A DNA stretch of 64,000 nt from Phyllobacterium sophorae (GCF_003010965.1 NZ_PGGM01000016.1:62001-126000), one strand, 5' to 3'. Positions 1 through 10,331 are shown, numbered from the stretch's first letter. Translations and numbers: made by a program. The notes: generated from the letters alone by a model not told the origin.

Positions 1-1
1 G

Positions 2-556
2 GCTGACCCGGAGTGGAAGGAAGGCCGCTATCTCGAACATGGCACCGTCCCGCGCAAAGGGCTCTCCGTCGCCCGCATGGCGGCACATATCACCTATCTG
101 TCCGAGACCGCCTTGCACCGCAAGTTCGGGCGCAATCTGCAGGACCGGCAGAATGTGACCTTCGGCTTCGATGCGGATTTCCAGATCGAGAGCTATCTGC
201 GCTATCAGGGCATGAGTTTCGTCGAGCGTTTCGATCCCAACTCCTATCTCTACATGACCCGCGCCATGGACTACTTCGATCTTGCGGCGGAGCATGAAGG
301 CCGGCTGGCCGATGCCTTCGCCGGATCGAAGACTCGCTTCTGCATCGTCTCCTTCACCAGTGACTGGCTGTTCCCCACCAGCGAGAGCCGCACCGTCGCC
401 CATGCGCTGAACGCGGCGGGAGCCTCCGTTTCCTTTGTCGAGATCGAATCCGATCGCGGCCACGATGCTTTCCTGCTGGATGAGCCGGAGATGTTCTCCG
501 CCATCAACGGGTTCATCCGTTCAGCAGCCCGTGCCAAGGGTCTTCTACCGTCATGA
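2..556 (+). CDS. metX: Homoserine O-acetyltransferase, C-terminal part (5' end outside window)
   Basis: The reading frame is open from the first bases of the window, so only the last 184 residues are present. MetX acylates homoserine in cytosolic methionine synthesis. The visible half is the end of an alpha/beta-hydrolase fold: the nucleophile serine lies upstream and is missing, but the acid (SDWLFPT) and the catalytic histidine (DRGHDAFL) are both seen. The stop codon overlaps the metW start in ATGA, so the two are translationally coupled. MetX-MetW pairs are usual in proteobacteria. A succinyl rather than acetyl donor cannot be excluded from this half. Confidence 0.93.
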   Translation, partial: ADPEWKEGRYLEHGTVPRKGLSVARMAAHITYLSETALHRKFGRNLQDRQNVTFGFDADFQIESYLRYQGMSFVERFDPNSYLYMTRAMDYFDLAAEHEGRLADAFAGSKTRFCIVSFTSDWLFPTSESRTVAHALNAAGASVSFVEIESDRGHDAFLLDEPEMFSAINGFIRSAARAKGLLPS

Positions 557-1167
557 GCGTCAACGTCCATCCCCGCGTCGACTTTGATGTCATCGCCTCG
601 CTGGTGGAGCCCGGCTCACGCGTGCTTGACGTTGGCTGCGGCGACGGCGAACTTCTGGAGCTTCTGCAAACCACCAAGGGTGTTGACGGCCGCGGCGTCG
701 AGCTGTCGCAAAAAGGCGTCAACGATTCGGTCGCGCGCGGTCTGTCGGTCATTCAGGGCGACGCTGACAGTGATCTGAAATACTACCCCGATGCCGGCTT
801 CGACTATGTGATCCTGTCGCAGACCTTGCAGGCCACCCGCAATCCGAAGAATGTTCTGACGGAGCTTCTGCGCATCGGCGAAAAGGCCATCGTCTCGTTT
901 CCGAATTTCGGTCATTGGCGGGTACGCGCGTCGCTCGCCATCAACGGGCGTATGCCCGTAACCAAGGATCTGCCCTATAGCTGGTACGACACGCCCAACA
1001 TCCACTTCTGCACGATCAATGACTTTGTCGACATGACCAAGGAAGTCGGTGCGCATGTGGAATCGGCCGTCGCGCTCAACGCCTTCGGCGGCCGCCTCGG
1101 CTTCAACATGCCTTGGGGCTTCTGGAACCTCTTCGGCCAGCAGGCGGTGTTCCTGCTCAAACGCTGA
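553..1167 (+). CDS. metW: Methionine biosynthesis protein MetW
   Basis: 204 residues, full length for the family. The start overlaps the metX stop by four bases. The S-adenosylmethionine-binding motif [10 protein letters not shown], is at residues 24-32, with a class I methyltransferase fold downstream. Family knowledge: MetW partners MetX and is needed for methionine synthesis in several proteobacteria; it is thought to activate MetX rather than to methylate a known substrate. Adjacency to metX supports the name. About 125 bases without a gene follow, holding a short hairpin near 1216-1233 but no T tract. Confidence 0.93.
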   Translation: MSVNVHPRVDFDVIASLVEPGSRVLDVGCGDGELLELLQTTKGVDGRGVELSQKGVNDSVARGLSVIQGDADSDLKYYPDAGFDYVILSQTLQATRNPKNVLTELLRIGEKAIVSFPNFGHWRVRASLAINGRMPVTKDLPYSWYDTPNIHFCTINDFVDMTKEVGAHVESAVALNAFGGRLGFNMPWGFWNLFGQQAVFLLKR

Positions 1168-1292
1168 ACCAGCTTCCCCGAACAGAAGAACGCACAGGAA
1201 CTTTCAAAACTCGCTCAGAACCTGATGGTTCTGGCTCAAGAAACCTCGAATCCGGCTCACGAAACGAAACCGGCGCGGGCAATTTGGTTGTG

Positions 1293-2033
1293 TCAACGCG
1301 AACTGGCGCTCGCCGTACCCTGCGGCGAGAGAACCGGCACAAAGACACGTCGCGACGACCGCTTGGCCACCGGCAGCCCCTGATAGATCCGCTTCTGAGC
1401 CTCGACGATCAGTACACCGGAAAACATCGGCCAAAAGCGCCGGCCCATCCGCTCCAGCAGGCCTGAGGGGCGCATCATCCAGCGGCGCGACGACGGCGGG
1501 AAGAACAAAGCCTCGGCCCAGGGACCCGGGGTGAAATTCGCCTCGCGCAGAATACGGATTAGCTGCCCCCGGCTATAAGGCCGCCCACTGCCGAATGGCG
1601 TGTGCTCGAAACGCGCCCAAAGCCCACGCCTGTTGGGAACGACGATAACCAGCCGCCCGTTCGGTGCCAGCACGCGCCACATTTCCTTCAAAGTTTCGCG
1701 CGGATCCTCGGCATGTTCCAGCGCATGGACCATCAACACTCTGTCGACAGCCGAATCCGGCAAGGGCAAATCTTCTTCGAAAATCAACGCGGTAGCGGAC
1801 GGCTCGGCCGGCGGCCAGCTTGCAGCGCCCTGCCCGGCGGGCATGAAGGCGAAGGTTCGCTCCGTATCGCCGCGAAAGCGATCGAGGTAGGGAACGGCAT
1901 AGCCGAGACCCACCAGCCGTTCGCCCGGCAACTTGGGCCAGATGGACGCCAGTGCCATGGTAATGGAGCGTTCGGTCAGGTGGCCGAGTGTTGAAGCGTA
2001 GAAAGCGCGAAGATCGATGATGTCGAGATGCAT
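1293..2033 (-). CDS. Class I SAM-dependent methyltransferase
   Basis: 246 residues from the ATG at 2033, which begins MHLDIIDLRAFY; the frame continues upstream to 2084 but that extension has no family-like sequence. A post-motif I region LMVHALEHAEDP and the following RVLAPNGRLVIVVPN strand match the Methyltransf_11 group. The gene is convergent with metW and divergent from gloB, and this pairing with gloB is common in rhizobia. Substrate unknown. The C-terminal tail after about residue 200 is basic. I infer a cytosolic small-molecule or quinone-type methyltransferase but cannot choose one. Confidence 0.85.
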   Translation of the reverse strand: MHLDIIDLRAFYASTLGHLTERSITMALASIWPKLPGERLVGLGYAVPYLDRFRGDTERTFAFMPAGQGAASWPPAEPSATALIFEEDLPLPDSAVDRVLMVHALEHAEDPRETLKEMWRVLAPNGRLVIVVPNRRGLWARFEHTPFGSGRPYSRGQLIRILREANFTPGPWAEALFFPPSSRRWMMRPSGLLERMGRRFWPMFSGVLIVEAQKRIYQGLPVAKRSSRRVFVPVLSPQGTASASSR

Positions 2034-2143
2034 GGCGGGCAACCTAACACGGCAATCAAGAACATCAAGAAATGCCTGTAACATGGGTTGCGCCCGTGTG
2101 AGGGCGGACTATCCTGCACGTAGCAAGCATGAAGAGAATGACC

Positions 2144-2914
2144 ATGTCCAATCTGCAAATCGAACAGTTTACCGCGCGGACCGACAATTTCGGCGTGCTG
2201 ATCCACGATCCGGATGCCAATCTGACGGCCTCTATCGACGCACCCGAAGAGAAACCGATTCTCGATGCGCTGGGTCGCCGCGGCTGGACGCTGACGCATA
2301 TCTTTACCACGCACCACCATATGGATCATGTCGAGGCAAATGCCGCGCTGAAGAAACGATTCGGCGTCGAGATTATCGGACCTGAGGACGAGAAAGCCCA
2401 AATACCGGGCATCGATCGCGCTGTCGGCCACGGCGAGCGGTTTAAATTCGGCAATTTCGATGTGGATGTCATCGCCACGCCGGGCCATACCGCTGGTGAA
2501 ATCTCGTTTCATATACCCGCAGCCAAGATCGCCTTTACGGGTGACACCCTGTTTTCGCTTGGTTGCGGCCGCTTGTTCGAAGGAACTCCGGCCATGATGT
2601 TCAAGTCGCTGCAGCGGCTGGTCGCATTGCCGGGTGAGACGGAGATCTATTGCGGCCATGAATATAGCGAGAGCAATGCCCGGTTTGCGCTGACGATCGA
2701 TCCGGAAAACTCGGCGCTCAAGGAACGCGCCAGACAAATCACGGCGTTGCGTGAAGCCGGCCTGCCGACCTTGCCGACGACGCTGCTGCGTGAAATGGCA
2801 ACCAATCCGTTTCTTCGCTGGTATGACCCCTCGATCCGCAAGAACTTGAACATGGAAAAGGCCAGTGATGAAGCCGTCTTCGCCGAGATTCGCAAGCGTA
2901 AGGACAACTTCTGA
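2144..2914 (+). CDS. gloB: Hydroxyacylglutathione hydrolase (glyoxalase II)
   Basis: 256 residues if translation begins at MSNLQIEQF; an in-frame ATG 15 bases upstream (2129) is possible but has a poorer ribosome site. The metallo-beta-lactamase metal motif THHHMDH lies at residues 56-62, followed by GHTAGEI (second metal histidine), GDTLFSLGCGR and CGHEY, all hallmarks of GloB. The enzyme hydrolyses S-lactoylglutathione to lactate and glutathione in methylglyoxal detoxification. Its stop overlaps the start of the next gene (ATGA). Confidence 0.94.
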   Translation: MSNLQIEQFTARTDNFGVLIHDPDANLTASIDAPEEKPILDALGRRGWTLTHIFTTHHHMDHVEANAALKKRFGVEIIGPEDEKAQIPGIDRAVGHGERFKFGNFDVDVIATPGHTAGEISFHIPAAKIAFTGDTLFSLGCGRLFEGTPAMMFKSLQRLVALPGETEIYCGHEYSESNARFALTIDPENSALKERARQITALREAGLPTLPTTLLREMATNPFLRWYDPSIRKNLNMEKASDEAVFAEIRKRKDNF

Positions 2915-3348
2915 TGACGTTGACACCAGACGAAATACGCCTGCATCTCGGGCTTGCGCCACATCCCGAAGGCGGCTCCTACGTACAGACGTTCCGGGAC
3001 AATGAAAGCGGCTGGCCGGTCGGCGGGCGCGGCCACTCCACCGCGATCTATTTTCTTCTCGAAAAGGGCGAAGTGTCAGCCTGGCACCGGGTAAAGGATG
3101 CGGCGGAGGTCTGGCACTGGTATGGCGGGGCACCCCTGCTCCTGACCATCGCGTCCGAAGGCTCTCCGCACGTGACGCACAGGCTAGGTCTCGATCTTGC
3201 GGCCGGAGAGCGCCCGCAAGCCATTGTTCCAGCTGGGCAATGGCAAACAGCGACTAGTCTTGGCGATTGGACACTTGTCGGTTGCACTGTTGCACCCGGC
3301 TTTGATTTCGCTCAGTTCGAGCTGGCAGAGCCCGGTTGGGAACCCTAA
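2914..3348 (+). CDS. DUF985 cupin-family protein
   Basis: 144 residues, translationally coupled to gloB by a one-base/ATGA junction. The sequence PHPEGGSYVQTF, the central SAWHRVKDAAEVWHWY and the terminal GWTLVGCTVAPGFDF are typical of the DUF985 cupin group, a small beta-barrel family; related proteins are called RmlC-like cupins. Function is not established. Its 3' end meets that of the convergent transporter: the two stop codons overlap (3345-3348). Conserved pairing with gloB hints at a shared metabolic stress role, but this is only inference. Confidence 0.85.
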   Translation: MTLTPDEIRLHLGLAPHPEGGSYVQTFRDNESGWPVGGRGHSTAIYFLLEKGEVSAWHRVKDAAEVWHWYGGAPLLLTIASEGSPHVTHRLGLDLAAGERPQAIVPAGQWQTATSLGDWTLVGCTVAPGFDFAQFELAEPGWEP

Positions 3349-4205
3349 CGCCGTTTGAGCAGCATATCCTTGGCGGCCAGAACCGCGCCAAGTGTGATCA
3401 GCAGGCAGGCAAGCAAGACGCGTGTCGTCGGTTCGGTCACGCCGGCGATGATCAGTACAAGCGTCGACAATAGCGGTGCCGCATAGCTCGAAGCACCCAA
3501 GACCTGAATATTGCCGCGCTTGACACCGTAGTCCCAGACATAGAACGCGGCGCCGACCGGAAAGAGACCCAGGCCCAGCACGGCGAGCCATTGGATGATC
3601 CCTTCAGGCCAGACAGTCTGCTCCAGCAGCAGATGCGAAATCAGCGATAGTGCCGATGTCGCCACACAGAACCCCGTAACCGCGTCGGTTGGGACGTTGG
3701 CGAAGCGTCGGGACAGTAGCGAATAGGCTGCCCAGGTCAGCGCACACAGCCCTGCCATCGCGTAACCGAAACTGTACTGGGGATCGAAGCCAACACCACC
3801 GCCCTTGGTGATGATCAACACCGTGCCGGACAGCCCCAGCAGCGTGCCTACAATGTGGAACCAGCGCAGCTTTTCGCCCGGCATCAGCGCCGATCCGACC
3901 ACGATGAACAGCGGCCAGAGGTAGGCGATCAGGCTGGCGTCAACTGCGGGGGCGTTGCGCAGCGCCGTGAAATAGAGGAAATGATACCCGAAGAGCCCGA
4001 CGACACCGAGCAGCCAGACCCTGGCCGGCTGGCGCAGGTGCCGCGCGGCACCCGGTCGCCAGAGCCACGAAACCAATCCGAGGCTCGCGCCAATGGCAAA
4101 GGTCATGGCTGTCAGCTGAAATGGTGGAACCTTGCCAGACACATCGGTGAAAAGCGCGAGCATCGCCCACATGATGATCGCAAGAAACCCGATGAATGTA
4201 GCCAC
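3345..4205 (-). CDS. DMT-family (EamA) exporter
   Basis: 286 residues with about ten hydrophobic segments in two EamA repeats (residues about 5-130 and 145-280). The opening FLAIIMWAMLALFTD and the FGYHFLYFTALRNAPAVDASLI segment resemble YddG-type aromatic amino acid exporters. The protein is expected in the inner membrane. The stop codon overlaps that of the DUF985 gene on the other strand. The substrate cannot be read from sequence; amino acid export is the likeliest role by family. Confidence 0.88.
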   Translation of the reverse strand: MATFIGFLAIIMWAMLALFTDVSGKVPPFQLTAMTFAIGASLGLVSWLWRPGAARHLRQPARVWLLGVVGLFGYHFLYFTALRNAPAVDASLIAYLWPLFIVVGSALMPGEKLRWFHIVGTLLGLSGTVLIITKGGGVGFDPQYSFGYAMAGLCALTWAAYSLLSRRFANVPTDAVTGFCVATSALSLISHLLLEQTVWPEGIIQWLAVLGLGLFPVGAAFYVWDYGVKRGNIQVLGASSYAAPLLSTLVLIIAGVTEPTTRVLLACLLITLGAVLAAKDMLLKRR

Positions 4206-4237
4206 ACCGCCCCCAACGCTTTAGCCGCCCCAGCCGC

Positions 4238-5044
4238 TTATCTAGTCTTCTCGAAACGTGTCGCGTAGACGGTCACCGTCCCGATCTGCGTGCCGATCTT
4301 CGCCTGCACGGGCGAATAGATAGCGGACTTGCCGAGCGATGCAAAGGTGAGACTGATCTTGCTGGAGTTTTTAAGGTATTCAATGGCTTTTCGACCCGAC
4401 TGATAGCCGGCGATGGGCACGAATTTGGCCGTACAGGTGATGGCGTTGCCCTTGAAACCTTTGGTAGAGAAGGGCCGCGCTCCCCCAGCGGGAGAAAGTT
4501 TCAGATCGACGCGAGTCTGACCGTCGTAGAGGTGCAGTGTCTGCGCACAGACCTGCTCAAGACTGGTAGCCGAAATCATCACCCCAGAAATCGGATCGGC
4601 AACCGATTGAAGATCGGCAGGCGATAGCTCCACCCAGTTCTTCTTCTTGTTGATGGGTGGAACATTGGTCGTATTGGTCACATTCCCATTGGCAAAGGTA
4701 ATTGATGTGCTCTTGTCGCGCTTCCCATGCCTGTACTTGACCACATAGGAAATCGGTACCGGGCCGCTTTTGGCCAGCTGACCTGTCACATCGAGCTTGC
4801 CTTTGGTGTCGTCGAACAGACTGGCAAGCCCCGAACTCGAAAGATCCCCGGTGACTTTGTAGGCCCCATCATCCGAGACATTGGTCGAGAAATTGGCTCT
4901 GGCGATCGACAGGCCAAACAGCGAAACACGATAGTCCGTCTGATAGGATTGAGCAGCCTGAGCTGGTGCGGCAGCCATCATGGCGACCATGGCCAAGGGA
5001 ACTGTCCAAACTGTTCGACTGGCATAATGCCGGTTGGCTCTCAT
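4238..5044 (-). CDS. DUF3108 domain periplasmic protein
   Basis: 268 residues. A signal peptide runs to about residue 30 (basic start, hydrophobic core, AAPAQA cleavage region). The mature part begins with YQTDYRVSLFGLSIARANF, the usual opening of DUF3108, and contains a long beta-rich body with a central two-cysteine region. Exported, probably periplasmic; function unknown. It is transcribed away from rpmB, from a shared 272-base intergenic space. Members of this family sit near rpmB in many rhizobia. Confidence 0.83.
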   Translation of the reverse strand: MRANRHYASRTVWTVPLAMVAMMAAAPAQAAQSYQTDYRVSLFGLSIARANFSTNVSDDGAYKVTGDLSSSGLASLFDDTKGKLDVTGQLAKSGPVPISYVVKYRHGKRDKSTSITFANGNVTNTTNVPPINKKKNWVELSPADLQSVADPISGVMISATSLEQVCAQTLHLYDGQTRVDLKLSPAGGARPFSTKGFKGNAITCTAKFVPIAGYQSGRKAIEYLKNSSKISLTFASLGKSAIYSPVQAKIGTQIGTVTVYATRFEKTR

Positions 5045-5174
5045 TTTCTGTCAATCCCGTCCAATGCTGCGCCTGTCCCAAGGCTTCGACTGCATAAAGC
5101 AGGCAAAGTTGTGATAAACATAGGAAAGCCGCCGCTATTACGCAAAAGCCGTGCCAAACTTCATATAAGCGCAC

Positions 5175-5203
5175 TTGACGCGCGCAGCTCATATCACTAT
5201 AGA
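5175..5203 (+). promoter_or_regulatory. Sigma-70 type promoter for rpmB
   Basis: TTGACG at 5175-5180 and TATAGA at 5198-5203 are separated by exactly 17 bases. This is the best housekeeping-type promoter I saw in the window, 114 bases upstream of the rpmB start. It implies a leader of roughly 105 bases. Confidence 0.7.
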
Positions 5204-5316
5204 AACGCGACTTCCCAATAGGCCGCCTGTCCGATAAGCGCGCCGCTGCACGGCGACGTGTGATGGTAACGAGAAACATTCGGGCTATAGGTAATGAAAT
5301 TTGAAGGTGAGACCCA

Positions 5317-5616
5317 ATGTCCCGCACATGTGAATTGACCGCTAAATCGGTACAGTACGGTAACAATGTGAGCCACGCGAACAACAGAACGCGCCGCCGC
5401 TTTTTGCCGAACCTCTGCCACGTAACGCTGATCTCCGAAGCCCTCGGTCAGAGCTTCCGTCTGCGCGTATCGGCTCATGCCCTGCGTAGCGTGGAGCATC
5501 GCGGTGGTCTGGATGCGTTCCTTGTCAAGGCTGACGAAAAGGAACTGTCACAGCGCGCTCGCCTCCTGAAGCGGCAGATTGCCAAGAAGCTTCTCGAAGC
5601 ACCGGTTGCTGCTTAA
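5317..5616 (+). CDS. rpmB: 50S ribosomal protein L28
   Basis: 99 residues, the alphaproteobacterial length for L28. It starts [13 protein letters not shown] and has the basic [11 protein letters not shown] segment and the [18 protein letters not shown] region of the family. It is a structural protein of the large ribosomal subunit. The start has a GGTGAG ribosome site. A sigma-70 promoter lies at 5175-5203 and an intrinsic terminator at 5645-5668, so it appears to be a single-gene transcript. Confidence 0.97.
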   Translation: MSRTCELTAKSVQYGNNVSHANNRTRRRFLPNLCHVTLISEALGQSFRLRVSAHALRSVEHRGGLDAFLVKADEKELSQRARLLKRQIAKKLLEAPVAA

Positions 5617-5644
5617 ATAGCAGGTACGCGGTTCATTTGTGGTT

Positions 5645-5670
5645 AAGGCCAGCTTCGGCTGGCCTTATTG
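5645..5670 (+). terminator. Intrinsic terminator of rpmB
   Basis: Nine-base perfect stem AAGGCCAGC / GCTGGCCTT around a TTCG loop, ending in TTATT. It lies 29 bases after the rpmB stop. It also shows that the open frame running through here upstream of 5715 is not the true start of the next gene. Confidence 0.85.
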
Positions 5671-5714
5671 CTGTCGTCATCGCCGCTGCTGGTTCCATTA
5701 CCCAGGATAAAAAA

Positions 5715-6365
5715 ATGCCGCTCAAAAGCGCTTATTCTCCGTCGGATTTTGTCCTTCCAGTGCTCGCCATGTGCGGGGTCGTCGCTGCGTCGAATGTCCT
5801 GGTTCAGTACCCTTTCAATCACTTCGGATTGGGAGATATACTCACCTATGGCGCCTTCACTTATCCCATAGCGTTTCTGGTCAATGACTTAGCCAATCGC
5901 AGTTATGGACCCGCCTTCGCGCGCAAGGTCGTCTATGTCGGTTTTACAATCGCCGTCATCCTGTCGATCTGGCTGGCGACACCCCGCATTGCGATTGCCT
6001 CCGGGACGGCATTTCTGACAGCTCAGCTTCTCGATATCACTGTCTTCAACAAATTGCGGCAGCTGACGTGGTGGAAGGCGCCGTTCGCCTCGGCCATTTT
6101 CGGATCGCTTCTCGATACGCTGCTGTTTTTCTCGATTGCCTTTGCCGCGAACTTCGCCTGGATCGATGCGGCAACTGGTCAGGCGGACTCATCGCTCGCC
6201 ATGCTCGTACCGTTCTTCGGTAAGGAGATACCGTTGTGGATGTCGCTCGGCTTTGGCGACCTGATGGTCAAGATGGTGATGGCAATCGTGATGCTTGTGC
6301 CCTACGGCGCCATCCTCGCTATCTTCGCTCCGGCGATCTACTCAGCCAACCGGAATTCGAGATAA
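5715..6365 (+). CDS. Queuosine-precursor-type transporter (VUT/YhhQ family)
   Basis: 216 residues from the ATG at 5715, which has AGGA eight bases upstream. The frame is open back to 5637 but that part overlaps the rpmB terminator hairpin, so the shorter form is chosen. About six membrane segments. LGDILTYGAFTYPIAFLVNDLANRSYG is the signature region of the VUT (YhhQ) family, which brings queuosine precursors into the cell. It ends in convergent overlap of 28 bases with the next gene. Substrate by family only. Confidence 0.9.
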   Translation: MPLKSAYSPSDFVLPVLAMCGVVAASNVLVQYPFNHFGLGDILTYGAFTYPIAFLVNDLANRSYGPAFARKVVYVGFTIAVILSIWLATPRIAIASGTAFLTAQLLDITVFNKLRQLTWWKAPFASAIFGSLLDTLLFFSIAFAANFAWIDAATGQADSSLAMLVPFFGKEIPLWMSLGFGDLMVKMVMAIVMLVPYGAILAIFAPAIYSANRNSR

Positions 6366-7354
6366 AGATTACGCTGGACGATCGAATGGTTGTCGTCTGA
6401 CACCATCGAGAGGCGGGTGCTCCCATCTTCGGCCTGCCACACATCCAGCCCTTCCATATTGTCGATCTGATCGCGCATATCCGCTTGCAGGATGAATGGC
6501 CCGTCCACCGTAGCTCCGGGCCGGATATCCTCCGCCGCAATACGGCGAATGCGCAATGTCACGCCGCTGGCGATGCTGAACCGCCGCTCCAGCAGCAGTA
6601 AGTCACCGCTGGGAAGAAAGTCACCGTCGCTGATATCAAAATCATCGAGCCGCCTGACGTAGAAAATTCCTTTCCGCGGTCCCTCAAGCACTGCCGCGAA
6701 CATATCGCCCGACTCGTTGATACTCTTCTCGGTTACCGCAACGCGAGCACCCAACAGCGAACCAGCGGCTGGCGCATAGGCAATGGTTTCAATGCCGCGA
6801 TTGTTGCGCAGTTCGTCCTTCGGCATCGGCAGCGGAAGGTCACGTGGCTTTGAGGCAAAGTTTTCGAGGTCGAGCGCAAACTCGGCGATGCGGTGGATCC
6901 GTTCGAACGACACCGTAACGGTCTTGCCCGAAACACTCATACCCTCCGCGTCCGAATTCCACTTGCCCTCGACCGGCATTCCCTCTTCGCTCTGGATCGG
7001 CGCCAGTCGAAAATCGCCAATTGACGCGGGTCTGCCTTTTTCGTCGCGCACCATCTTGCCCGCATACCAGAGACCGGTGTCGGTAATACCGAGAAATTCT
7101 TTCCCCGAATCCAGATAGCGAAATGCGGAAAGGCCGCCGAATTCGCGGTTGGTAGAGGTCATTTCCAAGCCGCCCACAAACTCGAGGGACCCGAAATGCG
7201 TTTCTGATGATCCAATTCGGAAATTTGAGATAGGCCGGGAGGTGATGACTGCGGGCACAACCCCACTATCCTCAGCCATGGCAGGTGCGGCCAGGAAAAA
7301 TTGAACTGCAAATAGTACGAGAACGCGCCTGGATAGCAGCGCGATACGATTCAT
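6338..7354 (-). CDS. Exported phytase-like esterase domain protein
   Basis: 338 residues with a signal peptide ending near AAPAMA (about residue 27). The mature protein matches the 'esterase-like activity of phytase' family: FGGLSAFRYLDSGKEFLGITDTG near residues 73-95, a WNSDAEGMSV motif, NNRGIETIAY and the closing DNMEGLDVW. The family folds as a beta-propeller and is exported; the true substrate is unknown. It lies directly downstream of cobT with one base between them, so it may be cotranscribed with cobS-cobT, though no cobalamin role is known. Confidence 0.85.
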   Translation of the reverse strand: MNRIALLSRRVLVLFAVQFFLAAPAMAEDSGVVPAVITSRPISNFRIGSSETHFGSLEFVGGLEMTSTNREFGGLSAFRYLDSGKEFLGITDTGLWYAGKMVRDEKGRPASIGDFRLAPIQSEEGMPVEGKWNSDAEGMSVSGKTVTVSFERIHRIAEFALDLENFASKPRDLPLPMPKDELRNNRGIETIAYAPAAGSLLGARVAVTEKSINESGDMFAAVLEGPRKGIFYVRRLDDFDISDGDFLPSGDLLLLERRFSIASGVTLRIRRIAAEDIRPGATVDGPFILQADMRDQIDNMEGLDVWQAEDGSTRLSMVSDDNHSIVQRNLYLEFRLAE

Positions 7355-7355
7355 G

Positions 7356-9242
7356 TTATCGCCGCGCCGACTTTTTTGCAGTCTGTCGCTCCGGCTCTTC
7401 GAACAACGAGGCCAGCTGCTCGGTCATGGCGCCGGCAAGCTCTTCGGCATCGACAATCGTCACGGCACGGCGATAGTAGCGAGTCACGTCGTGCCCGATG
7501 CCGATAGCAATCAGTTCTACCGGCGAGCGTGTTTCAATCTCTTCGATCACCGCACGCAAATGCCGTTCGAGATAATTGCCGGGATTGACTGACAGGGTCG
7601 AGTCGTCAACTGGCGCACCATCGGAGATCATCATCAGAATCCGGCGCTGCTCTGGACGTCCAAGCAGGCGCTGGTGTGCCCAGATCAGTGCCTCACCGTC
7701 GATATTCTCTTTCAGAAGGCCCTCGCGCATCATCAGGCCGAGATTGCGGCGGGCACGCCGCCAAGGGGCATCGGCGCGCTTGTAGACGATATGGCGCAAA
7801 TCGTTGAGGCGCCCGGGATTGGCTTGCTTGCCGCGCTCCAGCCATGCCTCGCGCGCTTGCCCTCCCTTCCACGCTTTCGTGGTGAAGCCAAGAATTTCCA
7901 CCTTCACGCCGCAACGCTCTAGCGTGCGTGCCAGGATGTCGGCGCATGTGGCCGCCACCGTAATAGGGCGACCGCGCATAGAGCCGGAATTGTCGATGAG
8001 AAGAGTCACGACCGTATCGCGGAAATCGGTATCGCGTTCCTGCTTGTAGGAAAGCGGCTGCGTCGGGTCGATCACGATGCGCACCAGACGGGCAGAATCG
8101 AGATACCCCTCCTCAAGATCGAAATCCCACGAGCGGTTCTGTTGCGCCATCAAGCGGCGCTGCAGCCTGTTTGCCAGCCGGCCGACGACACCGGAAAGAT
8201 TGGCAAGCTGTTTATCGAGGAAAGAGCGCAGGCGTTCCAGTTCGGCCTCGTCGCAGAGTTCTTCCGCATCGGTCGTCTCGTCAAACTCCTGGGTGAAAAT
8301 CTTGTATCCGCTTTCACTGCCAAGATTGGAGAAGGGCGGATTGGGGCGGCGCGCTTCACCCGGTATTTCCGCATCAGCGTCCGAATCCTCATCCATGTCA
8401 TCGGAAGATGCATCTGCAGCTTCCGTCTCGCCGGCCTGACTGTCATCGCTGGATGTATCGGAATCATCGCTCTCCGACGAATCGCTGCCCTGATCCTCTT
8501 CCGACCCGCCTTCGTTGTTCTCTTCGGGCTCCGGCGCGTCCTCGTTATCGTGGCTCTCGTCCTGTTCGCTCTCCTGGGAGAGCTCCTCTGCCATCTCCAT
8601 CGAAGCCAGCATTTCGCGTACGACCCGGGCGAACGCATTCTGATCGTTAATTTTTGACGTCAAATGATCGAGATCGGCCGCAGCTTTTTCCTCGATCCAG
8701 TCGCGCCAGAGATCAAGCACATTGCCAGCCGATTCGGGTGCTTTGCGTCCGGTCAGTTTTTCGCGAACCAGCAGCGCCACCGCTTCTTCGAGCGGAGCTT
8801 CAGCCTTGTCCGTAATTGCCGGGAAATTCGCGCGGGCGTATTTGTCCGCCAGCATCGAGGTCAGGTTCTCGGCAACGCCATCCATGCGCAGAGCCCCGAT
8901 CGCCTCAACACGTGCCTGTTCTACGGCATCGAAGATCGCCCGCGCCTGTTTGCCTTCGGGTGCCAACGTGGCATGAATGCGATCATTATGGCATGCCTTG
9001 CGCAGCGCCATTGAATCGCCCATGCCGCGGGTAATCGCGATGTCATTGGCCGAGGGGCGCTTCGGCAAATCGAGAAGCCTTGCACGGTGCCCGGTCAGCG
9101 CAGGCTTATCGTTGCCGAAACTGACTTCCATCTCATGGTCGCCCGCGATCGCGCGCATGCACGCAGTAACGGCACGCTTGAAAGGCTCGGAATCAACCGG
9201 ACCTTTCGGATTTGCACGTGAGTTATCTCCCGGACCAGCCAT
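7356..9242 (-). CDS. cobT: Aerobic cobaltochelatase subunit CobT
   Basis: 628 residues, normal for CobT. The protein has an N-terminal helical region, a very acidic Glu/Asp/Ser-rich stretch at about residues 220-300, and a C-terminal von Willebrand A domain with the MIDAS sequence [11 protein letters not shown] and later SDGAPVDDS. With CobS and CobN it inserts cobalt into hydrogenobyrinate a,c-diamide at the expense of ATP. cobS lies 13 bases upstream on the same strand. CobN is not in the window. Confidence 0.96.
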   Translation of the reverse strand: MAGPGDNSRANPKGPVDSEPFKRAVTACMRAIAGDHEMEVSFGNDKPALTGHRARLLDLPKRPSANDIAITRGMGDSMALRKACHNDRIHATLAPEGKQARAIFDAVEQARVEAIGALRMDGVAENLTSMLADKYARANFPAITDKAEAPLEEAVALLVREKLTGRKAPESAGNVLDLWRDWIEEKAAADLDHLTSKINDQNAFARVVREMLASMEMAEELSQESEQDESHDNEDAPEPEENNEGGSEEDQGSDSSESDDSDTSSDDSQAGETEAADASSDDMDEDSDADAEIPGEARRPNPPFSNLGSESGYKIFTQEFDETTDAEELCDEAELERLRSFLDKQLANLSGVVGRLANRLQRRLMAQQNRSWDFDLEEGYLDSARLVRIVIDPTQPLSYKQERDTDFRDTVVTLLIDNSGSMRGRPITVAATCADILARTLERCGVKVEILGFTTKAWKGGQAREAWLERGKQANPGRLNDLRHIVYKRADAPWRRARRNLGLMMREGLLKENIDGEALIWAHQRLLGRPEQRRILMMISDGAPVDDSTLSVNPGNYLERHLRAVIEEIETRSPVELIAIGIGHDVTRYYRRAVTIVDAEELAGAMTEQLASLFEEPERQTAKKSARR

Positions 9243-9255
9243 TTTTTGGTGATGC

Positions 9256-10245
9256 TCAGCTTATGACGACGTTGGCCGTTGATTCAGGCAGTTCCTTGCC
9301 AAAGGCGCGCTGATAAAATTCGGCAACGATCGGGCGTTCCAGTTCATCGCACTTGTTGAGGAAGGTCAAACGGAAGGCAAAACCGACATCCTTGAAGATA
9401 TCGGCATTTTCCGCCCAGGTGATAACCGTACGAGGGCTCATGACTGTCGACAAATCACCATTGATGAAAGCGGAACGCGTCATATCGGCAACGCGGACCA
9501 TCTTGGAGATGATCTCTTTGCCTTCCTTGTTCTGGTAATGCTTGGCCTTTGCCGCAACGATGGCCGCCTCATTGTCGTGCGGCAGGTAGTTGAGCGTCGT
9601 CACGATGGACCAGCGGTCCATCTGCGCCTGGTTGATCTGCTGTGTCCCATGGTAAAGACCCGTCGTATCTCCGAGGCCGACTGTGTTGGCCGTAGCAAAT
9701 AGGCGGAAGGCCGGGTGCGGCCGAATAACGCGGCTCTGGTCGAGCAACGTCAGACGACCAGATGATTCGAGAACGCGCTGGATCACGAACATTACGTCCG
9801 GACGGCCCGCGTCATATTCGTCGAAAACCAGGGCGACGTTGTGCTGATAGGCCCAGGGCAGGATACCATCGCGGAATTCCGTGATCTGCATGCCTTCCTT
9901 GACGACGATCGCATCTTTGCCGACCAGATCGATACGGCTGACATGGCTGTCGAGATTGACGCGAACGCAGGGCCAATTGAGACGTGCCGCGACTTGTTCG
10001 ATGTGGGTTGATTTGCCTGTGCCGTGATAACCGGAAACCATGACGCGGCGATTGTAGGCAAAGCCCGCAAGAATGGCGAGCGTCGTCTGTTTGTCGAACA
10101 AATAGTCAGTATCGATTTCGGGTACGTAGGCGTCGCCTGCCTTATAGGCAGGAACCATCATGTCGGATTCAAACCCGAAAAGCCTTGAAACTGAAACCGT
10201 TGTATCCGGCAAATTCGCAATATCGCGATCAACCTTGTTCATCAT
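9256..10245 (-). CDS. cobS: Aerobic cobaltochelatase subunit CobS
   Basis: 329 residues. AAA+ ATPase of the MoxR-like group: Walker [11 protein letters not shown] near residue 114 and Walker [15 protein letters not shown], with sensor [11 protein letters not shown]. It forms the hexameric motor that works with CobT and CobN to chelate cobalt. The start is MMNKVDRD; the second methionine is an equal alternative. It is first in the cobS-cobT operon. The 86-base gap to the upstream J-domain gene shows no cobalamin riboswitch elements that I could recognise. Confidence 0.96.
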   Translation of the reverse strand: MMNKVDRDIANLPDTTVSVSRLFGFESDMMVPAYKAGDAYVPEIDTDYLFDKQTTLAILAGFAYNRRVMVSGYHGTGKSTHIEQVAARLNWPCVRVNLDSHVSRIDLVGKDAIVVKEGMQITEFRDGILPWAYQHNVALVFDEYDAGRPDVMFVIQRVLESSGRLTLLDQSRVIRPHPAFRLFATANTVGLGDTTGLYHGTQQINQAQMDRWSIVTTLNYLPHDNEAAIVAAKAKHYQNKEGKEIISKMVRVADMTRSAFINGDLSTVMSPRTVITWAENADIFKDVGFAFRLTFLNKCDELERPIVAEFYQRAFGKELPESTANVVIS

Positions 10246-10331
10246 GCCTCCAGCGCGACTGCACGCGCAGACGCATAAAGATAGTCACAGTCTTGAAACC
10301 CGGAAGGGTCTCGAATTCGGCTCAACCGTGG

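Noticed and set aside
1216..1233. Terminator after metW
   Set aside because: CAGAACC/GGTTCTG can pair around TGAT, but there is no T tract and the AT-rich stem is short.
1976..3133. 385-codon minus-strand open frame
   Set aside because: It lies opposite gloB and the DUF985 cupin gene, both of which have clear motifs and coupled starts.
5637..5714. 26-residue upstream extension of the queuosine-type transporter
   Set aside because: It overlaps the rpmB terminator stem-loop and the downstream ATG has its own ribosome site.
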